Source: Sphingobium sp. | GTDB lineage: Bacteria > Pseudomonadota > Alphaproteobacteria > Sphingomonadales > Sphingomonadaceae | Direction of reading: 5' to 3' | DNA length: 64,000 nucleotides | NCBI GenBank assembly: GCA_020446425.1 | Contig: JAGRES010000031.1 | Coordinates: 102,642-166,641 of the forward strand | In this document: positions 9,796 through 17,892 of the stretch, one piece after another | How positions within the stretch are numbered: the first letter of the stretch is position 1 | Layout of the letters: every line of letters begins with the position of its first letter | The notes under the pieces: model-generated | What the model was told of the DNA's origin: nothing | The model's database searches: none | Seen by the model: only the letters and a program-made list of their open reading frames with translations | Made by a program: the position numbers and the translations under genes

Positions 9796-10913
9796 TTCGG
9801 CTGGGCGAGTATGTCCGTATAAAGCTGCTCGAACGCGGCATGCACATGCGGCGGCGAGAAGCGATCTTCGTTACTGCGTTCCAGCGCCGCCTGAGAGCGC
9901 GACTGTAGTCCGGTCTCGTCACTTGTCAGTGCAATCAGCTTGTCCGCCATTGCATCGATATCGCCCACGGGCACAACCGCGCCCACACTATCATCCACCA
10001 GTTCGACCACGCCCGCCGTATCGGTGGCGAGCACCGGCGTTGCCTGCTGAAACGCCTCAACAATCGTGATCGGCAGCGCTTCCCAACGCGAGGACAGGAA
10101 AAACAGGTCGGCAGCGGCCATATAGAGCGGCGCATTGTCGCTATGACCGATCAGCCTGACATGATCCTGCATCCCGGCCTCGGCGATCCAGCGCTCCGCA
10201 TCCTCGCGCTGCGGCCCGTCGCCGACAACCACGAACCGCAAGCCCGGATCGCGCACGACGGCCTTTTGTGCCGCTTGCACGAGATAGTCGATGGCTTTCT
10301 GGTACGCGAGGCGCGCAACAGTGACGACCAGTTTCGTGCCATCCACACCCAGCAGCTCACGACGCAGCGCCTCGGCCTCTTCGGCAGGTGGACGCGGTTT
10401 CTTCTGCACGCCAAGGCCCATCACCTTGAGCATGTGCTGAGGCACCCCGCCCTTTTCGCGCAGATCGCCCGCGCTGTTGTGGCTGGGCGTCACGGCCAGA
10501 TCGGAGGTCATCCGCGCTATCCGTCCGAACTCGGCAATCCGCTCCGGTTCCGCGCCATGGAAGGTCACCACGATCGGCTTGTTCAGCCCCCATGCCGCCA
10601 CCCAGGCAACCAAAGCGGGCGCGCTTTCATGCGCGTGGATCAGGTCGATCTTCTTGTCCTTGACGAAAGACCGCAGTTTCAGCCCCTCGCGCAGCGCCGC
10701 CCACAATCGCGCCGAAACCGAGCCGCCGTCGCCGGAAACCTTGAAAATATCGGCATGAAAGAACTCAGGATCGACATCCTCGTTCACCCAGCTGTCGCGC
10801 GTCCCCGCCATGGCGACATAATGGCCATGACCCCGCAAGCCATGCACCAGGTCAATCACATGGCGCTGGATTCCTCCCGGCCGGAAATTGGTGCAGAGCT
10901 GAAGGATGCGCAT
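9780..10913 (-). CDS. GT4-family glycosyltransferase
   Basis: 377 residues with GT-B architecture. The N-terminus MRILQLCTNFRPGGIQRHV is the acceptor-side motif of GT4 enzymes, and SSRWEALPITIVEAF contains the E-x7-E donor-site motif. It lies 20 bases downstream of the nucleotide-sugar dehydrogenase gene and overlaps the following epimerase gene, so all three are probably co-transcribed. It may transfer a sugar derived from the neighbouring dehydrogenase, but donor specificity cannot be read from the sequence. Confidence 0.88.
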   Translation of the reverse strand: MRILQLCTNFRPGGIQRHVIDLVHGLRGHGHYVAMAGTRDSWVNEDVDPEFFHADIFKVSGDGGSVSARLWAALREGLKLRSFVKDKKIDLIHAHESAPALVAWVAAWGLNKPIVVTFHGAEPERIAEFGRIARMTSDLAVTPSHNSAGDLREKGGVPQHMLKVMGLGVQKKPRPPAEEAEALRRELLGVDGTKLVVTVARLAYQKAIDYLVQAAQKAVVRDPGLRFVVVGDGPQREDAERWIAEAGMQDHVRLIGHSDNAPLYMAAADLFFLSSRWEALPITIVEAFQQATPVLATDTAGVVELVDDSVGAVVPVGDIDAMADKLIALTSDETGLQSRSQAALERSNEDRFSPPHVHAAFEQLYTDILAQPKWAKA

Positions 10914-10932
10914 ATCGCTTTTCCCGTCGCAG

Positions 10933-12270
10933 TTATGCCTTCACCGCTTGCGGCGCGTCGATACCACGCTTCGCGAGTGCATTACGCGTATCAACGATGA
11001 GCTTGGCATGTTTCGCCACCAGATCATAGTCCACAGCGGCATGATCGGTCGCGATCAGCACGGCATCATAACCGGCCAGCGTCTGCGGATCGAGCGCGAC
11101 GGACTTGCGCCCGGACAGGTTGGCATGCTCACGCGTCTGCGGCACCACCGGGATATGCGGATCATGGAAATCACACGTCGCGCCCTGCGCCTCGACCATG
11201 TCGATCAGCGTCAATGACGGGCTCTCGCGCAAATCGTCCACGTCGGATTTATAGGCCACGCCGAGCATCAGCACCCGCGCACCTTTCAGGCCTTTGCCGC
11301 TTTGTGCATTGAGGGCGCGCGCCAGATTATCGACGACATAGCGCGGCATGCTGGTGTTGACGAAACCGGCCAGCTCGATGAAGCGGCTTTCAACGCCATA
11401 TTCGCGCGCCTTCCACGTCAGGTAGAACGGGTCGATCGGGATACAGTGGCCGCCCAGACCGGGACCCGGATAAAAAGCCTGATAACCGAAGGGCTTGGTC
11501 GCGGCTGCTGCAATCACTTCCCAGACGTCGATACCCATTTCGGAGTAGACCAGCTTCAATTCGTTGACGAGCGCGATATTGACCGCGCGGAAGATATTCT
11601 CCGTCAGCTTGGCCGCTTCGGCCACCGCAGCGCTATTGACCGGCACGACCTGCGCCACCGTCTTGCCGTAGAAAGTTTCCGCGAGCTTGCGCGATTGTGG
11701 ATCGTCCGCGCCAACCAGCTTCGGGATGGTCTTGGTGTTGAAGCTCTTGTTGCCGGGGTCCTCGCGTTCCGGCGAGAAAGCGAGGAACAGCGTCTCACCG
11801 ACAATACCGCCCGCCTCTTCCAGCACAGGCTGCACGACTTCGCGCGTGGTGCCGGGCCATGTTGTCGATTCGAGCACCACGAGCTGGCCGGGGCGCAGCG
11901 TTTTCGCAATCATTTCAGCGGTATTGACGACATAGCTGAGATCGGGATCGCGATTGCGCGTCAGCGGCGTGGGCACGCAGATGGACAGGGCATCGCCCTC
12001 GCCCAGCCGGGAAAAGTCAGTCGTCGCCTCGAACTTTCCGGCAGCTATCGCATCGCGCATTTCCTGCGGATCGAGATAGGAAATCACCTGCTCACCGCCG
12101 TTGATCGCATCGACCCGGGCCGGATTAACGTCGAAACCGATGACCGTGTACCCGGCCTTCACGCAGGCCAGTGCGAGCGGCAGGCCAACATAGCCAAGGC
12201 CGATAATGCCCACGGTTGCCGTACCGTTTTCCAGCCGGTCCAGGGTTTGTTCAAATATGCCGGTCGTCAT
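10933..12270 (-). CDS. Nucleotide-sugar 6-dehydrogenase, UDP-HexNAc (WbpA/WecC/TviB) type
   Basis: 445 residues from the preferred ATG at 12270, which has an AAAGGAT Shine-Dalgarno and a clean 16-base gap from the upstream gene; an in-frame start at 12318 would overlap it. The NAD-binding motif is VGIIGLGYVGLPLALA, the central block includes PSLTLIDM near the C-terminus, and the catalytic Cys276 lies in GPGLGGHCIPIDPFYL. The GGHCIPIDP form is typical of UDP-GlcNAc/GalNAc 6-dehydrogenases and differs from the GGSCFPKD of Ugd found at 55830-57131. It would oxidise C6 of a UDP-HexNAc to a uronate using two NAD+. Confidence 0.9.
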   Translation of the reverse strand: MTTGIFEQTLDRLENGTATVGIIGLGYVGLPLALACVKAGYTVIGFDVNPARVDAINGGEQVISYLDPQEMRDAIAAGKFEATTDFSRLGEGDALSICVPTPLTRNRDPDLSYVVNTAEMIAKTLRPGQLVVLESTTWPGTTREVVQPVLEEAGGIVGETLFLAFSPEREDPGNKSFNTKTIPKLVGADDPQSRKLAETFYGKTVAQVVPVNSAAVAEAAKLTENIFRAVNIALVNELKLVYSEMGIDVWEVIAAAATKPFGYQAFYPGPGLGGHCIPIDPFYLTWKAREYGVESRFIELAGFVNTSMPRYVVDNLARALNAQSGKGLKGARVLMLGVAYKSDVDDLRESPSLTLIDMVEAQGATCDFHDPHIPVVPQTREHANLSGRKSVALDPQTLAGYDAVLIATDHAAVDYDLVAKHAKLIVDTRNALAKRGIDAPQAVKA

Positions 12271-12286
12271 AGGGAAGCATATCCTT

Positions 12287-13792
12287 TCAGAAACTGTCAT
12301 TCGCGGCGGTGCCGCCATCGGTTGCCATCAACGCGTCAGCCGCGCGTACTTCATCTTCTTTTCTGCGTGTTTCGCCAGCGGGCATATGCCCGGGAATAAG
12401 GCTCTTCATATCGGCGATCAGGTGCCGGTCGAACAGGAACCCGGCGACAAGATACACCGTCATGCCGATGGCACCCGCCAGCCACGGGTTGAGCGCCAGC
12501 ATATGCGCCGCCGCGATGATCACTGCCGCTGCGATCATCGCAGGCATGGCAGGCAGCACCGGTACTTCATGGCCGTGCTTGTGTGTATAATATTGCGAGA
12601 CGACCCACACGACCGTGCAAGCGAGCGACATGGCGGCGGCAGCGCCCAGCGAACCGAGCGGGCCAATCAGCAGCCATGCAGCGGGGATAGCGGCGGCGAC
12701 CCCGGCGAGCTGGGAAATCAACATCTCGTGCCCCTGCTTGGATGCGATCAAGATCCAGCGTGCATGCCCCGAGAGCAGCGTCAGCGGGAAGGTCCATACC
12801 AATATGCTGAACGGCGCGGCGGCGGCGATAAAGTCCTTGCCGAACAGCAGCATCAATATCGGTTCGGCCAGCAATGTCATGGCGAGCGCCAGGCCGATGC
12901 CACCCCAGGCGGTCGCGCGGATCGACGCGCGTGTCAGCCGCGCCAGCGCCGCCGGGTCATTGGTCACGCGGCGTGAGATCACCGGATACAGGTTGAAATG
13001 ATAGATCCAGCTGAACGTCACCAGCGATACGCCCAGGCGGTGCGCTGCGCCGAAATAGGCGGTTTCGGTCATGCCTGCCATCGCCGCCAGCATAAGTAGC
13101 GGCGCATATTGGAACAGCGCCCAGCAGATCGAACCGAGACCGATCGACGCGCCTTCCTTCAGCAGGTCGATCAGGCGATTAAAGATGAACCGCGCACGCA
13201 GCGGTACAATCTTGCGATGCTGCACGATCATCAGATAGGCGGTGGCGAAAACGACCGAAGCGATCTCGGCGATGCCGACGCGCAGCACATGAGAATCTTC
13301 GCGCACCAAAAACACACAACCCAACACAAAGGTCAGTACGCGGATGCTCTGCGCCGCGACCACATGCGTCATCATGCCCTTGGCCTGGAACAGCCAGTCC
13401 TGCTTCCACGGCAAGATGAACACGCTGAACGCAACCATGCAGGTAAGCGGCAATGCATTGGGATCATTGGCGAAAAGGAGGGTGAAGATGATCATCGCGG
13501 GGCCGATGACCGCCGCCAGACAGAGCTGCGCCGCAGGGATGAGCGCGACAAGCTCCTCGGCGCTCTGCTGCCCCTGCGTCAGGCGGCGCACGCCGACCGA
13601 GCCCAGCCCGCCGTCGATGGCCAGCATCGCCAGCGTGGCGAGGCCGAGCGCATATTCAACCGCGCCATAATCTGAGGGAAGCAGACGGCGAGCAAGGAAA
13701 GCAAAGGCGATGAACGCTACGCCCTTGGTCATCACCTGGCCGGCCCAGAGCATGCCGAGATCGCGCGCCAGCTTGAGCTGTGGGCGCATCAT
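12287..13792 (-). CDS. Wzx-like polysaccharide flippase (MOP superfamily)
   Basis: About 501 residues with some twelve hydrophobic segments, beginning LARDLGMLWAGQVMTKGVAF and continuing with the loop ARRLLPSDYGAVEYALGL that marks oligosaccharide flippases. Such proteins move polyprenyl-diphosphate-linked repeat units to the periplasm. Consecutive ATG codons at 13792 and 13789 are preferred over an in-frame start at 13867, which would overlap the upstream gene by 41 bases and add a basic, non-homologous tail. It lies between the GT39 gene and the nucleotide-sugar dehydrogenase gene in one operon. Confidence 0.87.
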   Translation of the reverse strand: MMRPQLKLARDLGMLWAGQVMTKGVAFIAFAFLARRLLPSDYGAVEYALGLATLAMLAIDGGLGSVGVRRLTQGQQSAEELVALIPAAQLCLAAVIGPAMIIFTLLFANDPNALPLTCMVAFSVFILPWKQDWLFQAKGMMTHVVAAQSIRVLTFVLGCVFLVREDSHVLRVGIAEIASVVFATAYLMIVQHRKIVPLRARFIFNRLIDLLKEGASIGLGSICWALFQYAPLLMLAAMAGMTETAYFGAAHRLGVSLVTFSWIYHFNLYPVISRRVTNDPAALARLTRASIRATAWGGIGLALAMTLLAEPILMLLFGKDFIAAAAPFSILVWTFPLTLLSGHARWILIASKQGHEMLISQLAGVAAAIPAAWLLIGPLGSLGAAAAMSLACTVVWVVSQYYTHKHGHEVPVLPAMPAMIAAAVIIAAAHMLALNPWLAGAIGMTVYLVAGFLFDRHLIADMKSLIPGHMPAGETRRKEDEVRAADALMATDGGTAANDSF

Positions 13793-13826
13793 GATCCGGC
13801 CAAACAAGGCGAAACTCTTGGTCAAA

Positions 13827-15341
13827 TCAGCGCGCCTCCCGCGAGCGATAGACCCATATGGCCCCATCGCCCAATGTGCCGGGGAACGTCGCGACCTGAT
13901 CGAAATGCTGTTTCAGCTCGGCGGCAATATCAGGTCGACCGGCCTGAGTCTGGTGCGGGAACGCCATCAGCACCCACATTACGCCCGCCGTACCGGCGCG
14001 CAGCCTTTCCATATCATCGCTGTTTTCCACCACGTCCCAGCGCGGCGCATAATAATGGCGATAGGAATATCCGGCCAGAGCGACAGCAGCGACCCGATCA
14101 TCAGGCGCTACCTGAGCCAGTACATAATCGCGCGCGCCTACATAATCCTGTTTGGGATAGGCATAGTTGCGCACCAGCAGCCCGACGGAAATCGCAGTCA
14201 TGGCCGCAACCCCTATCCATGCTATCGCACTAGCTGCTCCCGGCCAGCGGCGCGAAAGCGCGAACCAGCTTGCGATAAGACCGCTCCATACGAACACACC
14301 CTCGACCAGCGCCATGAAGATGAAGCCGATATCGACGAAGAAATAGCGCGGCCAGATGCGCACGCCCACCAGATAAAGCAGGATCATAGCGAGGGGCACA
14401 TGCACCACATAGATCGCGGTCAATAGCGGGTGGCGTTTCCACAACGAACGGATACCCACGGCCAATACCAGCACGGTACCGACAAGAATGAACGGCACCA
14501 GTGGTCCCATGCTGGAGATCGACGCGCCGATTTCTGCGACCGCGCGCAGCGGGTTGCGCCACTCGGCCAGCGCAGCGCCGCCTTCGGAATTAGAGGCTTC
14601 GGCTACCTCGCCCACGGTCTGGAGCGCCTTGCCGATGATCGGCGCATACACAATCAGCGTCACGACAATGCTGAGCGCCACGCCATATATGGGAAGGATC
14701 GTCCCCATGCCGGGCCAGCGCGTGCCCTGCCCTTCCTCAGCGCGCGCCAGAAGCCTGCGCCCCAGCATGAACGCATAGACCGCGCCATGGGCGACAAAGA
14801 AGAACCCGGCCGACATATGCATGTACATCGCCGCCGCCACGAGCAAACCATAGACGGTCCATATCTTCCAGCCGGGCCGCTCCATTCCCTTGATGAAGGC
14901 CAGCGTCGCAGCCGATGTGAAGAACAGCAGCCCGGTATAGCCGCGCGCATTCTGGGAGAACCAGACATGATGATAGGACAAGGCGAGGAGCAGCGCGACG
15001 ATCAGCGCCGCGACCGGCCCGGTGACCCTGCGCGAAATGCGCCATTGCACGAAGATGCTGCCGACGCCGAACAGGATGGCGGGCAACCGCACCGACATCT
15101 CGTTTTCGCCCAGCGCGGCAACGGAAAGCTTTGCGCTCAGGCTGTAGAGCATGTGATTGTTGAGCGATTCGTAGCTCGCGATCAGGTCGCCAAACGGCAG
15201 GCGGATCGAATTAACGACTGTGTAGATCTCGTCATACCACAGCGCAGCATCGGCCTTGTACAGACGCAAACCGAGCGCAAGCGCCAAAACAAGCGCGAGC
15301 GCCAGCCATTCCAGGCTCCCCGGTTTTCGCAGCTCACTCAA
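13827..15341 (-). CDS. GT39-like integral membrane glycosyltransferase, TTG start
   Basis: About 504 residues from a TTG at 15341 preceded by AAGGA with 7-base spacing. The frame stays open to 15725, but that extension crosses the divergent gene and reads as low-quality sequence, so I reject it. An N-terminal helix (EWLALALVLALALGLRLY) is followed by AALWYDEIYTVV, with the acidic pair of GT39/PMT-like enzymes, then about ten further helices and a soluble C-terminal part. It probably uses a polyprenyl-phosphate sugar at the periplasmic face. It is the first gene of the minus-strand operon with Wzx, the dehydrogenase, GT4 and epimerase. Confidence 0.82.
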   Translation of the reverse strand: MSELRKPGSLEWLALALVLALALGLRLYKADAALWYDEIYTVVNSIRLPFGDLIASYESLNNHMLYSLSAKLSVAALGENEMSVRLPAILFGVGSIFVQWRISRRVTGPVAALIVALLLALSYHHVWFSQNARGYTGLLFFTSAATLAFIKGMERPGWKIWTVYGLLVAAAMYMHMSAGFFFVAHGAVYAFMLGRRLLARAEEGQGTRWPGMGTILPIYGVALSIVVTLIVYAPIIGKALQTVGEVAEASNSEGGAALAEWRNPLRAVAEIGASISSMGPLVPFILVGTVLVLAVGIRSLWKRHPLLTAIYVVHVPLAMILLYLVGVRIWPRYFFVDIGFIFMALVEGVFVWSGLIASWFALSRRWPGAASAIAWIGVAAMTAISVGLLVRNYAYPKQDYVGARDYVLAQVAPDDRVAAVALAGYSYRHYYAPRWDVVENSDDMERLRAGTAGVMWVLMAFPHQTQAGRPDIAAELKQHFDQVATFPGTLGDGAIWVYRSREAR

Positions 15342-15566
15342 TTCAAAGTCCTTGTCGATCGCCCAAACTCTGCTCAAGGAACAGAAAAATTCTGCCGCAG
15401 CGCAATATCTACTATTGAGGGCAAATAGATTGCAATCTCGTAAAGGATGTTTGTTCGTATATACATGCGCTGCTGATGTATTTAACCAAATATGAAAAAT
15501 ATTGGCTGTACAGCGGCGACTGGAAGCGCAATTATTAATGTCACAGTGGGTGGTCGAAAGCATTTG

Positions 15567-17021
15567 ATGCACAAGGTTTCTGTCAATCGGATTTATGTGC
15601 TGCGCAGCATCATTCTGGCCGCGCTGATGATGTGGCCGCTGCTGCTGTTCGGCAAGCCGGCCTATATGGTCGACAGCTCGGCCTATCAGAATGGCGGCGA
15701 GCGTGCCGTCGCCTTCGTCGCCCATAAGCTGGATATTCCGATTGGCATCGCGGACAAACCCGGCACCGGTCCATCTTCCGAAGCGGCATTGAAAAACGCC
15801 GATGGCAGCGAAGACGCCAAGGTCGCACGCGCAATCACGTACAGCGTGATCGCTTATGTGCTGAGCGGACCGGGCCTGATGATGGCCTATCTGGCCCTAT
15901 TTCACGCGCTCAGCACCGGCCTCGTGGCCACAGCCCTGTTCGAAGCCGTAGCGGGGCCAACCAAACGCGGATTCGCGATATTGGCGGGCGTGCTGACATT
16001 CGGCACGGGCCTTGCCCTGTTTGTGAACTTCATGATCCCGGATATTTTTGCCGGGCTATTGCTCGGCGCGATGATGATCCTGCCCTTTTACTGGCGTCGC
16101 TGTTCGTGGCCGATCTTGGTACTGGTGACGGGCTGCGTTGCGCTGTCCGTTTCCTTCCACGCCAGTCTGCCGCCGCTGGCGCTCGGCACCGCGCTCGTCA
16201 TCACCATATTCATGCTGCTGCTGAAGAAAAACCGGCCCAGCCATCCGGTGCAGGCGTTGGCGCTGCTCTGGGCGCCTGTGGTACTGGGTATCGGTTTGAC
16301 GATGCTGACCGGCATTGTCGGCTTCGGCCAGCCCAGCATCGCGCCGAAACATTATCCGCTGGCGCTGGCGCGCGGCCTCGATAACGGCCCGGCGCGCTGG
16401 TATCTCAACGATGTGTGCAAGGACCGCACTCGCTATGCCATGTGCGAGATATATGGCACCAACATGCCGGTGACGGTCGATGAGTTCCTGTGGAGCAAGC
16501 ATAATATCGTCACGCGCGCCACGCCCGAGCAGATGGACCGGATCCGCGCCGAGGAAAAGCCGATACTGATCCGCTCAACGATGCATTATCCGTTCGAGCA
16601 GGCGCGGCTGATCCTGCAGGATGTGCCCGATCAGTTTTTCTCGTTCCGGCTCAACTTCTTCCGTTACGGCGCCACAATCGTGCGCAAGGATGACGGCAAT
16701 ATCATCCTGAAAGGCGCAGGGACCGGCGACGTGCCGGAAATACTGATATGGCTCGATTGGGTGGCAGATGGCGTGATATTGATCGCAACGCTTGCGCTAG
16801 CCCTATGGTGGCGCACCATGTCGCTGGCCGAACGCGGCATCATCCTCACCCTGATTGCCGGTTTGCTGGTCAACGCAGCGGTATGCGCCATTTTCTCCGG
16901 CGTAGCCGCCCGCTATCAGGCGCGGATTATATGGCTGATTCCGTTCACGGCCCTTGCCATCGCCTGCGCGCGCGGGCATTTCGGCGCAGCTGTTTCAACG
17001 CTGAAAGAAAGACAAGGCTGA
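15567..17021 (+). CDS. Multi-spanning membrane protein of unknown function
   Basis: About 484 residues from the ATG at 15567; an in-frame ATG at 15492 is possible but lies in AT-rich DNA and has no Shine-Dalgarno. The protein begins with a membrane segment (SIILAALMMWPLLLFG), then a soluble loop, then about eight to nine helices. A large loop follows containing LNDVCKDRTRYAMCEIYG, with two cysteines, and the protein ends with further helices. I do not recognise the family. One base separates it from the PepSY gene, so the two are probably made together. It is divergent from the GT39 gene. Confidence 0.75.
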   Translation: MHKVSVNRIYVLRSIILAALMMWPLLLFGKPAYMVDSSAYQNGGERAVAFVAHKLDIPIGIADKPGTGPSSEAALKNADGSEDAKVARAITYSVIAYVLSGPGLMMAYLALFHALSTGLVATALFEAVAGPTKRGFAILAGVLTFGTGLALFVNFMIPDIFAGLLLGAMMILPFYWRRCSWPILVLVTGCVALSVSFHASLPPLALGTALVITIFMLLLKKNRPSHPVQALALLWAPVVLGIGLTMLTGIVGFGQPSIAPKHYPLALARGLDNGPARWYLNDVCKDRTRYAMCEIYGTNMPVTVDEFLWSKHNIVTRATPEQMDRIRAEEKPILIRSTMHYPFEQARLILQDVPDQFFSFRLNFFRYGATIVRKDDGNIILKGAGTGDVPEILIWLDWVADGVILIATLALALWWRTMSLAERGIILTLIAGLLVNAAVCAIFSGVAARYQARIIWLIPFTALAIACARGHFGAAVSTLKERQG

Positions 17022-17022
17022 C

Positions 17023-17574
17023 ATGCAATTCTGGCGCAAATGGCATCGCTGGCTGGGAACGATAGCCGCTGTCCTGCTGGTGATCATTGGCCTGACCGGC
17101 ATCTTCCTGCAGGTCGATGAGGTCGCGAAATTGTCCGCACCGGCGAAAGTACCGCCTTTCAAAGAAATGGCCCCGATTGCACCGGCGGAGATGGCGCAAA
17201 AGACGCAGGCCATATTGGCCACCGGCCATCAGGACGCGGACATCCGCACTTTCGCGTTGCGCGCCGGGCCCACGGGACCGATGGCTGTCGTGCGCTTGGC
17301 TGGTGAACCGAAAACGCTCTATATCGACATGATTTCGGGCAATTATATCGACGCCAAGATTGCCGACCCTCAACCGGAGAGAACTTTCCTGCAAAGGGTG
17401 CGGACGTTGATGATCAACCTCCATACCTTCGGCCTGGTAGGTGTAGGCGGCCATATTGCGGGTATCGCGCTCAGCATAATATTGGCCATATTATCCGCCA
17501 GCGGCTTGTGGATGTGGTGGCAAATGCGCCGCGATCGGGCTAAAAGAAATTTGAGCAAATGGTTTTGGAATTGA
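17023..17574 (+). CDS. PepSY-associated transmembrane protein
   Basis: 183 residues. The N-terminus WRKWHRWLGTIAAVLLVIIG, with its paired His and Trp near the first membrane helix, is characteristic of PepSY-associated TM proteins. A periplasmic PepSY-like segment follows (VRLAGEPKTLYIDMISGNYI), and a second helix (ALSIILAILSASGLWMWWQM) precedes a basic tail. Some relatives take part in iron/haem-linked electron transfer or protease inhibition; nothing here decides the role. It lies directly behind the unknown membrane protein. Confidence 0.8.
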   Translation: MQFWRKWHRWLGTIAAVLLVIIGLTGIFLQVDEVAKLSAPAKVPPFKEMAPIAPAEMAQKTQAILATGHQDADIRTFALRAGPTGPMAVVRLAGEPKTLYIDMISGNYIDAKIADPQPERTFLQRVRTLMINLHTFGLVGVGGHIAGIALSIILAILSASGLWMWWQMRRDRAKRNLSKWFWN

Positions 17575-17892
17575 ATTAATGTGCATCTTTGGCACAGCAC
17601 ATAGAACAAGTTACCAGTTATGATGAACGTGCTTGCTCCTTTTTTGGACATCGCAGATATTTGCAGCTATGGCACGGGCAGAGACGCTTTTTACTAACTG
17701 ACTAAATAAAGCTCGGTCGCTTGAGAGGGTAAAAAAGTTCAGAAGGGCACCAAATATTAAGGGCTCTACTGGATATGAAGCAAAGCACGGGTTTGGGTAT
17801 ATTGGTTTGGTCAGAGGTCGCACCCCTTCACTGGGTCAAGCATATATAAGCCGAACTAGACTATTTGGGGCTTTACGCATGGGAGTGAGGCG
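17575..17892 (+). other. Intergenic region without a recognisable gene, probable promoter region of the fusion gene
   Basis: About 318 bases that are more AT-rich than the flanking genes. I see no convincing ORF, RNA gene or terminator hairpin. An AT box (CATATATAAG, around 17840-17849) lies about 45 bases before the GTG start at 17893 and could be a -10-like element; no clear -35 partner is visible. Confidence 0.4.

Noticed and set aside
15342-15725. N-terminal extension of the GT39-like protein to 632 residues
   Set aside because: It runs antisense into the divergent membrane-protein gene, has polar low-quality sequence, and the TTG at 15341 has AAGGA at the right distance.
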